Positions 1-7,482 are shown, counted from the first letter of the stretch. The stretch is DNA of 38,305 bases from Martinezella lusitana (GCF_016901135.1 NZ_JAFEVL010000072.1:1-38305); one strand, 5' to 3'. Notes: a model not told the origin generated them from the letters alone. Numbers and translations are program-made.

Positions 1-168
1 GATCACCGGTTTATCAAGACGCTGACCCGCCCCATGAAAGGCTTCAAATCCTTTCAGTCTGCGTCAGCGACACTGGATGGCATCGAAGTGGATCACATGA
101 TCCGCAAGCGGCAATTTTCAACCAGTGCCCATTCAACATTTCAGCAATTCGCCGCACTCGCTGCGTAA
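1..168 (+). CDS. IS6-family transposase, C-terminal part (cut by window edge)
   Basis: This is the last 55 codons of a DDE transposase. The visible protein starts with DHRFIKTLTRP, which matches the region just after the catalytic glutamate in IS6-family enzymes (usually ...IEQDHRxxKRxxRPMxGFKSF). It continues through GFKSFQSASATLDGIE and MIRKRQ, both characteristic of the family's C-terminus. The catalytic aspartates lie upstream of the window, so activity cannot be judged. No frameshift is visible in this part. Confidence 0.8.
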   Translation, partial: DHRFIKTLTRPMKGFKSFQSASATLDGIEVDHMIRKRQFSTSAHSTFQQFAALAA

Positions 169-204
169 GTGTGTCCTGCGATAGCCGTCTCTGCGGCCTT
201 GCAA

Positions 205-223
205 AAAGTTTGCAACAGAACCC
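205..223. repeat. IS6-family terminal inverted repeat (right end)
   Basis: The segment AAAGTTTGCAACAGAACCC closes the IS6-family element that begins before the window. A diverged copy, GAGTTTGCGACAGAACCC, closes the second IS6 remnant at 38142-38159. Confidence 0.7.
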
Positions 224-292
224 ACAGAAGATCACCAGCCGGGCAACAGGGAAACTGGGCAAGAGACGCCATTGGAGTTCACTTCCACGATG

Positions 293-1375
293 TTAAACTC
301 GGATCCCGCGCGTTCCTTGTCTGGCCAGCGCTCCAGGATGCGACGTAGCCAGTGCCATCTCCATCGCCAACGCCTTGCGCTCAGGTACCTCATCATGTCG
401 GATGACGGCGGATTGGGACGGCATCGATGATGTCTGAAACCGGCTCCGATAGTCGGTAGGACTGACGCCGATGGTCTTGGTGAATACCCTCCGCATCGCA
501 TTCACATCCGCGAAGCCGCATGTGGCAGCAATCCTCAGAAGCGGTTGAGTGGTGTCCTGCAGCAGCCGTCTTGCCGCATCCGTGCGGGCTGCCGCAACGA
601 ACTCTGCCGGCGTAATCCCGAGCTCCTTCCGAAAGACGCGGGCGAAGTTGCGAGTGCTCATTCCAGCCTCGTGGGCAAGACTCTCAACGTCGAGATTTCG
701 GTTCAAATTCGACAGCACATATCCCTGCGCCTTCTGGATCAGTGTCGTCTCCGACATCTGCCCCACAAGATGAGCGCTGAACTGCGATTGCCCTCCCGGT
801 CGTTTCATGAACATGACCATATAGCGGGCGACGATCATCGACGTATCCTTGCCGTGATCTTCTTCGACGAGCGACAACGCAAGATCGATTCCCGCCGTGA
901 CCCCTGCGGCAGTAATTAGTGAACCGTCGCGCAGATAGATGGCGTCCGCATCGAGATCGATGTCGGGATATTCGGCGCTGAATTTGGCAGCGCATTCCCA
1001 ATGCGTTGTTACCCTCCTCCCCTGAAGAAGGCCAGCGGCGGCGAGCAAGAACACCCCTGTGCAGATCGATCCGTACCGTCTGACGGTCGGTACCCGACGC
1101 CGGAGCCAGGCGATAACGGCAGGATCGATATCAAAGAAAGCCGGGTCGCCTGCCACGAGAAGGGTATCGATATCCTCGTCTTTGTCGAAGATTGTCCGAT
1201 CGGCCATAAACCGCAACTGACCCGTTCCTGCCACAGTGGGAGCGCCCGTCGACATGATCTGGATGTCGTATGCGCCCATGTCGCCAAGTCGTCTCGCAGC
1301 CTCCCAAAAGACCTCGGCCGGCCCAACGATGTCGAGTGATTGCACGCCGGGTGGCGCAAGGATGACGATCCGCAT
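293..1375 (-). CDS. GlxA-type transcriptional regulator (DJ-1/PfpI domain plus AraC DNA-binding domain)
   Basis: This is a cytoplasmic transcription regulator of the GlxA family. The N-terminal part (residues 1 to about 170) is a DJ-1/PfpI-like sensor domain starting MRIVILAPPGVQSLDIVGP. A cysteine lies in GSICTGVFLLAAAG (about residue 105), where DJ-1 proteins carry their nucleophile. Residues about 215-320 form an AraC/XylS double helix-turn-helix, with LAHEAGMSTRNFARVFRKE and the closing RRVFTKTIGVSPTDYR. The chosen ATG at 1375 has AGGGGA eight bases upstream; an in-frame ATG at 1399 adds eight residues but has a poorer ribosome site. It is the last gene of the nitrile-hydratase unit, 32 nt after its neighbour, so it may control that operon. 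The effector is unknown. Confidence 0.85.
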   Translation of the reverse strand: MRIVILAPPGVQSLDIVGPAEVFWEAARRLGDMGAYDIQIMSTGAPTVAGTGQLRFMADRTIFDKDEDIDTLLVAGDPAFFDIDPAVIAWLRRRVPTVRRYGSICTGVFLLAAAGLLQGRRVTTHWECAAKFSAEYPDIDLDADAIYLRDGSLITAAGVTAGIDLALSLVEEDHGKDTSMIVARYMVMFMKRPGGQSQFSAHLVGQMSETTLIQKAQGYVLSNLNRNLDVESLAHEAGMSTRNFARVFRKELGITPAEFVAAARTDAARRLLQDTTQPLLRIAATCGFADVNAMRRVFTKTIGVSPTDYRSRFQTSSMPSQSAVIRHDEVPERKALAMEMALATSHPGALARQGTRGIRV

Positions 1376-1407
1376 GGCTTTGATCCCCTGGTTTGTCATT
1401 CGCCAAT

Positions 1408-1686
1408 TCAGTCATGCAAGATTGCGGCCAATCCAAGCGCTGCCAGACTACGTCGGATTTGCCTGCTGGTGAGGTGAAAGTTGCTTCCGCCCGACACCTC
1501 TCCACCGTCGATCCTCATCGTCGCTGCGGCCTCGAAGACGGCGTTATTTCGCTCGTAGAAATCGAGACAGTCCTGCGGCGACGGCGGCTTTCGCAAAAGT
1601 GCTCGAAACGCTCTGCGATGGACAAGGCAATAGGCACCGTTTCCAGCTGCGAACTGCAACGCGTCGAGGTCATCTCTCCAAATCAT
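1408..1686 (-). CDS. Uncharacterised 92-residue protein of the nitrile hydratase operon
   Basis: I do not recognise this family. The protein begins MIWRDDLDALQFAAGNGAYC and contains a basic segment (VHRRAFRALLRK), an aromatic-acidic stretch (CLDFYERNNAVFEAAA) and a basic segment, HLTSRQIRRSL. It has no signal peptide or membrane span, so it is probably cytosolic. It starts nine nucleotides after the cbtA stop codon with ACGGG directly upstream, and it ends 32 nt before the GlxA-like gene. It is therefore almost certainly cotranscribed with nitrile hydratase and the cobalt transporter. A regulatory or assembly role is possible but not shown by any motif. Confidence 0.65.
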   Translation of the reverse strand: MIWRDDLDALQFAAGNGAYCLVHRRAFRALLRKPPSPQDCLDFYERNNAVFEAAATMRIDGGEVSGGSNFHLTSRQIRRSLAALGLAAILHD

Positions 1687-1695
1687 CCCGTCGGT

Positions 1696-2421
1696 TCACG
1701 CCGCGCTCTCAAAGCGGTTGAAAATCGTCCCGCTCAAAGAGCCCAATAGCGCCCAGAAGAGCAGGCTGGTCATAACCGCCGCCGCAACAAATTGATGCTC
1801 AAGAGCCTCGGGTGCAAGCGCGTCCTTTCCTTCCGGCGCGACAGGAGCTCCGATCAGATGTGGGGCCGCAATAACCGCGATCGCAACCACCGCAGCCCAC
1901 GGTCTCCGCTGGAACGCGATCAGTGCAATTCCTGTGGCCGTGGCTAGCGCGGTTCCGATCCACCAAAGCTGCCGGTCCTCAAGCGGAGCTGAGGGCGTTC
2001 CTGGCAATTCAGGCGGCAGGCCCAACATCGGAGCGATCATGACGCAGGCGAATCCCGCCAGACCCCAAAACAAGCCTTCGCGCCACGTCACGGGCTTGCC
2101 ACGTATCGCGATCAGTCCACAAAGTACCAATGCGTACCCAATGGCCGTCAACATGTTGGCCGCAACCGTGAACGCCATCCGCTCAAAGCCATCGGACGGC
2201 TCCCAGCCACCTTCGTCATGGTCATGACCTGCATCGTGGACGTGGGCGCCGGCCATGGGAGAAACCATTGCCGGAGCCTCCTCAGCTTCGCCAGCCTTTT
2301 CGTATACTTCGGCTTTGGCGATCAGCTGGCTCGTCCCGGCGAACTGGATGATGCTGACGGCGGCGCCGACGATGACGCCTGTCAGCACAGCCGTGAAAAC
2401 GATGGAGCGAAACAAGGACAT
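1696..2421 (-). CDS. cbtA: CbtA-family cobalt transporter subunit
   Basis: This is an integral inner-membrane protein of the CbtA family, predicted to import cobalt together with CbtB. The N-terminus MSLFRSIVFTAVLTGVIVGA is the first transmembrane helix and resembles family starts. A histidine/aspartate-rich loop follows at residues 59-69 (AHVHDAGHDHD), a likely metal-collecting segment, and then several further hydrophobic helices. An open frame extends upstream to 2559, but that stretch overlaps cbtB out of frame. The ATG at 2421 lies 10 nt after the cbtB stop and gives the usual length of about 240 residues. CbtAB genes are usually under B12 riboswitch control next to cobalamin genes; here the partner is a cobalt enzyme, nitrile hydratase. 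Confidence 0.85.
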   Translation of the reverse strand: MSLFRSIVFTAVLTGVIVGAAVSIIQFAGTSQLIAKAEVYEKAGEAEEAPAMVSPMAGAHVHDAGHDHDEGGWEPSDGFERMAFTVAANMLTAIGYALVLCGLIAIRGKPVTWREGLFWGLAGFACVMIAPMLGLPPELPGTPSAPLEDRQLWWIGTALATATGIALIAFQRRPWAAVVAIAVIAAPHLIGAPVAPEGKDALAPEALEHQFVAAAVMTSLLFWALLGSLSGTIFNRFESAA

Positions 2422-2431
2422 CGGACTAACC

Positions 2432-2620
2432 TCAGTGGCAGGGAAACGCATTGGCATGACGGGTGTCGTGCGCTGCGTTGTGAACGATCTCGATATGCGA
2501 GAACCCGACGAACCCGACGATAATAACGCCGAAGCATACGGCCATGGCCGCTTGAACAATTCTGCTTGCGGGGTTAGCGACCACGGGCGTTGATATGGTG
2601 GATGATGCGGTCATTGACAT
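2432..2620 (-). CDS. cbtB: CbtB-family cobalt transporter small subunit
   Basis: This 62-residue protein has a single transmembrane helix (about residues 24-41, VQAAMAVCFGVIIVGFVGFS). The C-terminal tail is histidine-rich (HIEIVHNAAHDTRHANAFPCH region), the hallmark of CbtB. It is the small partner of CbtA and lies immediately upstream, 10 nt apart. The tail histidines probably bind cobalt. It starts 55 nt after the nitrile hydratase activator gene. I see no cobalamin riboswitch in that gap, only a short GC-rich hairpin-like run (about 2638-2653), so expression probably follows the nitrile hydratase transcript. Confidence 0.85.
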   Translation of the reverse strand: MSMTASSTISTPVVANPASRIVQAAMAVCFGVIIVGFVGFSHIEIVHNAAHDTRHANAFPCH

Positions 2621-2675
2621 TTTGGTACCTTTCTAGACGGGCGCGCACGCCCCTTGGGAAGACTGTTGCTGTTGA

Positions 2676-3002
2676 TCAGGCCGCGAGCGCGGCTCGGATC
2701 TCTTCAGGATCGATGATGCCAGCCTTCACGACGGCCCTTTCGAGCGCCGCAAGGAACTGATCGTAGTAGTTCCAGCTCGATCGATCGGCGGGATGCGCAT
2801 CCTCCCAGTCCTTGATCGTCGCGATGAGTTCGTCGCGGAAATCGTCCCATTCAAAAAAGCCGTTCTTGGCCAGCGCCAGGGCCATTCCGAACGAGGACCG
2901 CTCCCACTCCGACCCGAAGCATAAGGATCCGTTTGCGCGGGGAGGATTGTCGGCCTTCCCCATCATCTCGGTAATTGCGAAATGTTCGAACTGGGTCAGC
3001 AT
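2676..3002 (-). CDS. Nitrile hydratase accessory protein (activator / cobalt self-subunit-swapping chaperone)
   Basis: This small protein resembles the N-terminal half of nitrile hydratase beta subunits. In cobalt-type systems it escorts the alpha subunit and inserts oxidised cobalt (P14K/NhlE type, self-subunit swapping). Family features are the ANGSLCFGSEWERSSFGMALAL segment, then FEWDDFRDELIATIKDWE, and YYDQFLAALERAVV near the C-terminus. At 108 residues it has the usual length. It starts 11 nt after the alpha-subunit stop, giving the order beta, alpha, activator that is standard for cobalt-type enzymes. Confidence 0.85.
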   Translation of the reverse strand: MLTQFEHFAITEMMGKADNPPRANGSLCFGSEWERSSFGMALALAKNGFFEWDDFRDELIATIKDWEDAHPADRSSWNYYDQFLAALERAVVKAGIIDPEEIRAALAA

Positions 3003-3013
3003 CGTCGTCGACC

Positions 3014-3631
3014 TCAGGCGGCCTTGGCGATAGCCACGCCCATCATCGCTTCGGGAGTGACGAGAGCTTCCAGCTCAGCTTCGGTCATGCCTTCCGTACC
3101 GGCAGGACGTTCAGGAACCACGAACCAGCGGATCTGCGCGCTGGAATCCCAGACCTTGATTTCGATGGCCTCGGGGATGGGCAGACCGAATTCGTTCAGC
3201 ACGGCGCGTGGCTCGCGGGCGGCGCGGCTGCGGAAGGTCGGATCCTTGTACCAGTAGGGAGGCAGTCCAAGGACCGGCCAAGGATAGCAGGAGCAGAGCG
3301 TGCAGATTATCAGATTGTGCACATTCGGCGCATTCGCGACGGCGCGCATATGCTCGCCCTCTGCTCCGGCCATGCCTTCAGGAAGATTGAGTTCGGCGAT
3401 CGCTGCCGGCGTGTCGGCCACGAGCCGGTCCCTGAAGGCCGGGTCGACCCAGGCGCGGGCGACAATCTTCGCACCGTTGAACGGTCCCATCTTCGTTTCG
3501 AAGAAGTCGAGAACCGTGTCGACGGTCTTGTCGGTAATGATGCCTTTCTTGATAAGCAGGGCTTCAAGGGCCTTCACCCTCGCGGCGCTGTAGGCTTCGC
3601 GATCCTCGCGGTATTTAAAGCGTTCGATCAT
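3014..3631 (-). CDS. nthA: Nitrile hydratase alpha subunit, cobalt type
   Basis: This is the catalytic subunit that hydrates nitriles to amides in the cytoplasm. The metal-binding claw motif is C110-T-L-C113-S114-C115. Threonine after the first cysteine marks the cobalt type (iron enzymes usually have CSLCSC), and the second and third cysteines are normally oxidised post-translationally. The following YPWPVLGLPPYWYKDPTFR segment and the acidic C-terminal domain match the family. At 205 residues it is full length. AGGAG lies a few bases upstream of the start. It sits 28 nt behind the beta subunit and ahead of the activator. The cobalt assignment agrees with the linked cbtBA genes. No amidase gene is linked. 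Confidence 0.95.
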   Translation of the reverse strand: MIERFKYREDREAYSAARVKALEALLIKKGIITDKTVDTVLDFFETKMGPFNGAKIVARAWVDPAFRDRLVADTPAAIAELNLPEGMAGAEGEHMRAVANAPNVHNLIICTLCSCYPWPVLGLPPYWYKDPTFRSRAAREPRAVLNEFGLPIPEAIEIKVWDSSAQIRWFVVPERPAGTEGMTEAELEALVTPEAMMGVAIAKAA

Positions 3632-3659
3632 GTGAGTGTGCTCCTATCGTGTCGCGGCG

Positions 3660-4403
3660 TCAGGCGGCCTTCGCGGCAAGTACCGCTTCCGGAGCTCCGA
3701 CGTAGTGGGCGTAGAGATCGGCGTAGAGGCTGAAATTCTTCTCAGCGTTGTTTGGCCAGAGCTCTTCCGGCTCGAACCTGATGCAGTAGACGGGCATTGC
3801 AGCACCGATCCCATCCGTGCCCGTGTCGCACAGGTAGACATAGGCGCCGTCATAGACGGTTTCGACGGTTCCGGTCTTGTCGCGCAGGAAGCCGGGAAGC
3901 CTCGTGTGTTCCACGGAGGGCACGTTCTTGATCGAAACGGCATCCCCTACTGCGAATTCGAAGGAAACATTCAGATCCCGCTTCGGGCTGTCGCCTTCGA
4001 CGAGATATTGGACGACGCGATCATCGATGGCCTGATCACCGGCCGTCGGAACTGGCTTCGAGGGATCGCTATAGTATTCCTCGGTCAGCGCATCGAGTTC
4101 TTCGGCCGTGATGTAGCCCTTGTCGATAAAATAGCCGGAAATGCCACCGAGCCACTTTTCGTAATAGCGGAATTTGAAGTAATCGAATGGATTAAGCGAT
4201 TCCGCGCCCTTGCGCAGGTCCGCCCAGGTCCAGACCGTCGAGAAGATGGACGGCGTCTGCGGCAAAGGGAGCTGAGAGGAAAGAGCCATCATCGCCGTGT
4301 GGATCCCGAAGATGCGGGTTTCCCATGTCTCGACGAAGACGCGCGTTTCGGTGCTGACCGGGCCAAGCCCTTCCAGTCCGCCGAGATAGTGCTGGAGCTT
4401 CAT
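3660..4403 (-). CDS. nthB: Nitrile hydratase beta subunit
   Basis: This is the partner subunit that completes the active site and substrate tunnel of nitrile hydratase. The N-terminus MKLQHYLGGLEGLGPVSTET is close to the canonical MNGIHDxGGMxGFGPV start. The helical N-terminal half includes ESLNPFDYFKFRYYEKWLGGI. The C-terminal SH3-like barrel begins around FAVGDAVSIKNV and includes HTRLPGFLRDKTGTVE, typical of the family. At 247 residues it is somewhat longer than some homologues but complete. AAGGA precedes the ATG by eight bases. Beta before alpha is the usual order for cobalt-type operons. Confidence 0.93.
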   Translation of the reverse strand: MKLQHYLGGLEGLGPVSTETRVFVETWETRIFGIHTAMMALSSQLPLPQTPSIFSTVWTWADLRKGAESLNPFDYFKFRYYEKWLGGISGYFIDKGYITAEELDALTEEYYSDPSKPVPTAGDQAIDDRVVQYLVEGDSPKRDLNVSFEFAVGDAVSIKNVPSVEHTRLPGFLRDKTGTVETVYDGAYVYLCDTGTDGIGAAMPVYCIRFEPEELWPNNAEKNFSLYADLYAHYVGAPEAVLAAKAA

Positions 4404-4430
4404 TGAAATGTCCTTCGATTGATTGGAGGG

Positions 4431-4931
4431 TTACACTGCGACGGGCTTCTTAGCGGCGAGTAGCGTGGTGCCGATTTCCGACAGCAGCCCGAAGACGCCG
4501 CCGAGGAGCATCGCGGCCATGGCGACAAGCGTCGGATGATTGATGCCCGCAGTGACGACCGTCGTGTTCGTCGCGGCCGTCGTCCCGACGAACGATGCGA
4601 AACCAAAGACGATGGCGGGCGGGAAGTTCAGGATCGGAATGGCGGAAACCAGGACCATCGCCGAGGTGCCGAGACCGACCAGCAAGGCGACGAAGACCGG
4701 ACTGCCAGGCCCATACTGGATGACCAGGAGCGTGATGGACGCGATGATGATGCCCGTCCAGTTCGAGACGATGCTCTTGAGCAACCCTCGTTGACCGCCT
4801 CCGCATGCGAAAAACGATGCCCAGGCGATGAAGGTCACCCACACCGGGACCGGGAACACGGTCGCGGTGATGTAGGTGTCGATGGCGCCGAGCACGCCGA
4901 GGCTGATCATTGCGGCAACGAGAGGGGGCAT
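4431..4931 (-). CDS. DUF1097 family membrane protein
   Basis: This 166-residue inner-membrane protein has about five to six hydrophobic helices, starting near MPPLVAAMISLGVLGAIDTY. It contains WVTFIAWASFFACGG, a signature of DUF1097 (YcdZ-like) proteins, and glycine/threonine-rich segments such as FASFVGTTAATNTTVV that recall small-amide channels. AAGGAGA precedes the start codon. It lies between the COG0523 GTPase and nthB, so it is cotranscribed with the enzyme. The function of the family is not established. Given the position, transport of a nitrile, an amide or a related small neutral molecule is a reasonable inference. Confidence 0.8.
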   Translation of the reverse strand: MPPLVAAMISLGVLGAIDTYITATVFPVPVWVTFIAWASFFACGGGQRGLLKSIVSNWTGIIIASITLLVIQYGPGSPVFVALLVGLGTSAMVLVSAIPILNFPPAIVFGFASFVGTTAATNTTVVTAGINHPTLVAMAAMLLGGVFGLLSEIGTTLLAAKKPVAV

Positions 4932-4978
4932 ATTCTGTCTCCTTGATGGACGAATGGAAGTTTCGGACTGGAAAGAGC

Positions 4979-5953
4979 TTAAGATGCGAGCGCATGCCGC
5001 TTGACGAGGCAGCTTCTGAAGCCTTCCCGCAAGTTTGCTTCGTCGAGATTGCGGCCAATGAAGACGATGTTGCTGACAGGGACGTCCGTTGACTGCCAGA
5101 TCTTGCCGGGACGGCCTTCCAGGGTCATATGGACTCCGTGGAAGACGTATCGCCGCGCCTCACCGGCGATGTTCAGGACGCCTTTCATGCGAAAGAGATC
5201 GGCGCCGATATCCTGGACAAGGCGGGTAAGCCATCCGTTGAGGGCGGCCGGGTCGAGCGCTTCATAGTCGCGGATCGCGACGCAGCCAATGCTCTGGTCG
5301 TGCTCATGCTCGTGTTCGCCCAGGATATCCGGATCGATTGCCAGGATATTCTTGAGATCAAAGGCGCCGATGCCCAGGACGTCGGCCAATTCCACATCGC
5401 AGGACGTTGTGCAGATGATCCGAGCCAGCGGGTTGCGCCTTCTAAGGTCGCGCTCGACCTCGATCAGTCGTTCCTCGGGTTCGAGATCGATTTTGTTAAG
5501 CAGGAGGAGGTCAGCGAAACTGATCTGCTCGACCGCCTCCTCTTGCGATAGCTGGCGCGCTATGTGGCGAGCATCGACCACCGTCACGATCGCATCGAGC
5601 TCCAGATTCGCCGAAAGAACCTCGTCGAGAATGAAGGACTGTATGACTGGAGCAGGGTCGGCGAGCCCCGACGTTTCGATTATGAACCTGTCGATCGGCC
5701 GGCCGGATGCGAGCAGACCACGAATGGCGGCGATCAGATCGTCGCGGACGGTACAGCATATGCAGCCGTTGTTCAGTTCCACGATCGCGTCTTCGGTTTC
5801 GACGACGAGCTGTCCGTCGATGCCGACCTCTCCGTACTCGTTGACGATCACGGCGATCCGCTCGCCACTCTCCGCAGTAAGGATCCTGTTCAATAGGGTC
5901 GTCTTACCTGCGCCAAGAAATCCCGTCAGAATAGTGGTCTTCAACTTGGGCAT
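4979..5953 (-). CDS. COG0523/CobW-type G3E GTPase, probable metallochaperone for nitrile hydratase
   Basis: This is a cytoplasmic G3E-family GTPase that delivers metal to a client protein. Motifs in order are: Walker A GFLGAGKTT (11-19), the metal-binding GCICC (63-67), ETSG (93-96), the NKID guanine-specificity motif (153-156), a histidine-rich insert HEHEHD (214-219), and the CobW C-terminal domain with FHGVHMTLEGRPGK. The length, 324 residues, is normal. COG0523 proteins accompany nitrile hydratases, best known as the activator of iron-type enzymes, whereas here the enzyme is cobalt type and also has its own small activator. It is the first gene of the unit, 47 nt before the DUF1097 gene, with GGAG just upstream of its ATG. 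Confidence 0.88.
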   Translation of the reverse strand: MPKLKTTILTGFLGAGKTTLLNRILTAESGERIAVIVNEYGEVGIDGQLVVETEDAIVELNNGCICCTVRDDLIAAIRGLLASGRPIDRFIIETSGLADPAPVIQSFILDEVLSANLELDAIVTVVDARHIARQLSQEEAVEQISFADLLLLNKIDLEPEERLIEVERDLRRRNPLARIICTTSCDVELADVLGIGAFDLKNILAIDPDILGEHEHEHDQSIGCVAIRDYEALDPAALNGWLTRLVQDIGADLFRMKGVLNIAGEARRYVFHGVHMTLEGRPGKIWQSTDVPVSNIVFIGRNLDEANLREGFRSCLVKRHALAS

Positions 5954-6379
5954 TGCCGCTCACTCCGTGCAGAACAAAGCTTCGCCGTCCCGCTCGATGC
6001 GGGTTCAATTGAAGCTGGCGCTCGATGTTCAGATGCTTTTGTCGGCAAGCTGTTACGCTTGCTTGAGCGGCATTACAGGTAAAACGACGCTATTTCGCAA
6101 TAGTGTCGGGGTGTGCATTTCCGGCCAAAATGATAGCAGAATCCGCCAAAATTCAACGTTTGGACGGTGCTGCTGCTTAAATAATCCACATGCTCAAAAA
6201 AAAGACGCCGGGTGACTTTTTCGTAGCCGGCTTCCAAGAATGCCGCGCAACCGCATCCTAATCGGCGCCAGTGCGTCCTGTTGGGAGCGCGCGAAGCAAA
6301 GTCGCATTTCGCAGAGCGCGGGCGCCCTCCGATCGTTCGCTTTCATAATCGCAGTTACGGAGCTGGGTGGGATTAAGCC
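5954..6379. other. Intergenic region upstream of the nitrile hydratase unit
   Basis: About 425 bp lie between the COG0523 gene start and the stop of the SRAP pseudogene. I see no convincing gene. It should contain the promoter and operator of the nitrile hydratase operon. The part next to the SRAP remnant (6240-6380) probably contains the degenerate lost end of that gene, because a minus-strand reading beyond its stop gives weakly similar residues. Confidence 0.5.
6072..6100 (-). promoter_or_regulatory. Possible sigma-70 promoter of the nitrile hydratase operon
   Basis: On the minus strand TTGCGA (-35-like, 6095-6100) is followed after 17 bases by TGTAAT (-10-like, 6072-6077). It lies about 120 nt upstream of the COG0523 start codon. 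The match is reasonable but found by eye only, and other promoters are possible. Confidence 0.3.
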
Positions 6380-6775
6380 TCAAAACCCCGCCCAGGCGAC
6401 CACGGGTTCGTCGTTGACCGAAAACCAAGCCCGAGTCTTGTGGCCAGGGACACCTTCAGGATTTGCGAAGTGCGTGATCGGGATCAGGCAGCGGTAGCGC
6501 GGATCGACGACGAGATGTTCCCACATCGGATTCGTGAGGTCGGCAACAAGTCCGATGCGACCGGGCGGTTCCCCATGCAGGCGCATCTCCCTGGTGTGGC
6601 GCGCAAAGCCCCAGGGCATCGACTTGAGCAGGCGCCGACCGTCTTTCTCGAACACGATCAGACCTTGGCTCCCCTCGACTGTCTCGGTCGGCACGCTGAT
6701 CGTCGGCGGGTCGTCAACGCCAAAATGTGCGGCGATCTCGTCGATCGTTCGAACCACTGCAAAAAGCCTCGACAT
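6380..6775 (-). pseudogene. SOS-response-associated peptidase (SRAP/YedK-HMCES family), truncated and lacking the catalytic cysteine
   Basis: SRAP proteins shield abasic sites in single-stranded DNA by covalent bonding through Cys2. The fragment keeps typical segments: VFEKDGRRLLKSMPWGFARH, LVADLTNPMWEHLV and RCLIPITHFANPEG. Two defects are visible. The start reads M-S-R-L-F instead of M-C-x-L-Y/F, so the residue that should form the DNA adduct is serine. The frame stops after VAWAGF at 131 residues, where family members continue for roughly 60-90 more, including the active-site histidine. It lies 24 nt after another truncated gene (cysK) on the same strand, inside a decayed stretch. A non-functional remnant is the best reading. 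Confidence 0.75.
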
Positions 6776-6799
6776 GGGTTCACCTCGATGGCACCTTTT

Positions 6800-7171
6800 T
6801 CAAAGCTCCAAACGGCGGCATAAGAACGAAATAGGAACAATCCCTTGGAAAATTCCGGCCACCGCGCCCTGTTGAGGAGACTTGACCGCGCCAAGGTTTG
6901 CAAATTTATCCTTATTCAGCGGCAGAATGGCAACGTCCGCATCGGGAACGCGTGAACCGGCAAGCAGATCGCCCGGCCGGATCTTTCCTCTCTCTTCGGC
7001 ATCTCTGACAATCCCCCAGGCGATGCGATCCTTCACGCTGCCGGCGGGATTGAAATACTCGGTCTTTGCAAGGATGCGAGCGTCAAGACCCCTGTTTCTA
7101 CGATAGTTATGCAGCTCCAGCAGAGGCGTGTTTCCAATGAGGTCCGAGAAGCTGTTGTATATTCTTGTCAC
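6800..7171 (-). pseudogene. cysK: Cysteine synthase (CysK-like), N-terminal fragment
   Basis: The first ~69 residues match O-acetylserine sulfhydrylase: MTRIYNSFSDLIGNTPLLEL, then KTEYFNPAGSVKDRIAW with the PLP lysine at K47, and AEERGKIRPGD. Homology stops near base 6964, where the family would continue to the substrate loop TSGNTG. The remaining ~54 codons (AGSRVPDADVAILPLNKDKF and onward) are unrelated and not recognised, which suggests a deletion that fused the gene to other DNA. The enzyme needs about 300 residues, so this cannot be active. It lies 79 nt downstream of a small membrane ORF whose promoter region has the shared 27-bp operator. Confidence 0.75.
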
Positions 7172-7250
7172 TCAACACTCCTGTTGATGAATGGGCGGGT
7201 AGAACAAGGGGATCTGGGAGCCGTCGCAGCGATATCAGGAGCGACCTGCC

Positions 7251-7400
7251 TCAATCCCCGCACAGGGCATGCAATAGAAGAAGAAAGGAGACGAGCACCA
7301 TGAAGGCCGCGAACAGATGCTGGATCATCTGCCAAATGCGCCAGCGGGTTGGCAATGTCGGACGGGTTGCAAGGGAAGCGAGATAGAGAACGGTGTCCAT
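7251..7400 (-). CDS. Small membrane protein, 49 residues, unknown function
   Basis: This short gene reads MDTVLYLASLATRPTLPTRW, followed by a basic stretch and one strong hydrophobic segment (about residues 27-47, ending in VLVSFLLLLHALCG). It is a likely single-span membrane protein. AGGAG lies five bases upstream of the ATG, an excellent ribosome-binding site. The 27-bp operator (7483-7509) lies about 80 nt upstream in the same orientation as for the ABC-importer operon, so it is probably the first gene of a transcript that once continued into cysK. No family was recognised. Confidence 0.55.
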   Translation of the reverse strand: MDTVLYLASLATRPTLPTRWRIWQMIQHLFAAFMVLVSFLLLLHALCGD

Positions 7401-7482
7401 GAAAGCTCCTGATGCAGGCATCCGCCCTATCCCGTGCGCCTGAATGGCGGCTGCAAGGCGGATCCATTATTCATGAGCACAA

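Larger units (their letters stand above)
1..223 (+). mobile_element. IS6-family insertion sequence, right end
   Basis: The window opens inside an IS6-family element. It carries the C-terminal end of the DDE transposase (stop at 166-168) and then about 55 nt of non-coding DNA ending in a terminal repeat, AAAGTTTGCAACAGAACCC (205-223), the reverse complement of the GGGTTCTGTTGCAAA-type end typical of IS6/IS26 relatives. The left end lies outside the window. The element sits about 70 bp beyond the stop of the glxA-like gene. Confidence 0.8.

Noticed and set aside
2621..2675. Cobalamin riboswitch before cbtB
   Set aside because: The gap is only 55 nt and shows no B12-box; too short for an adenosylcobalamin riboswitch.
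4536..4946. 136-codon plus-strand frame opposite the DUF1097 gene
   Set aside because: Highly charged, no family features; the minus-strand product has convincing membrane helices and a good ribosome site.
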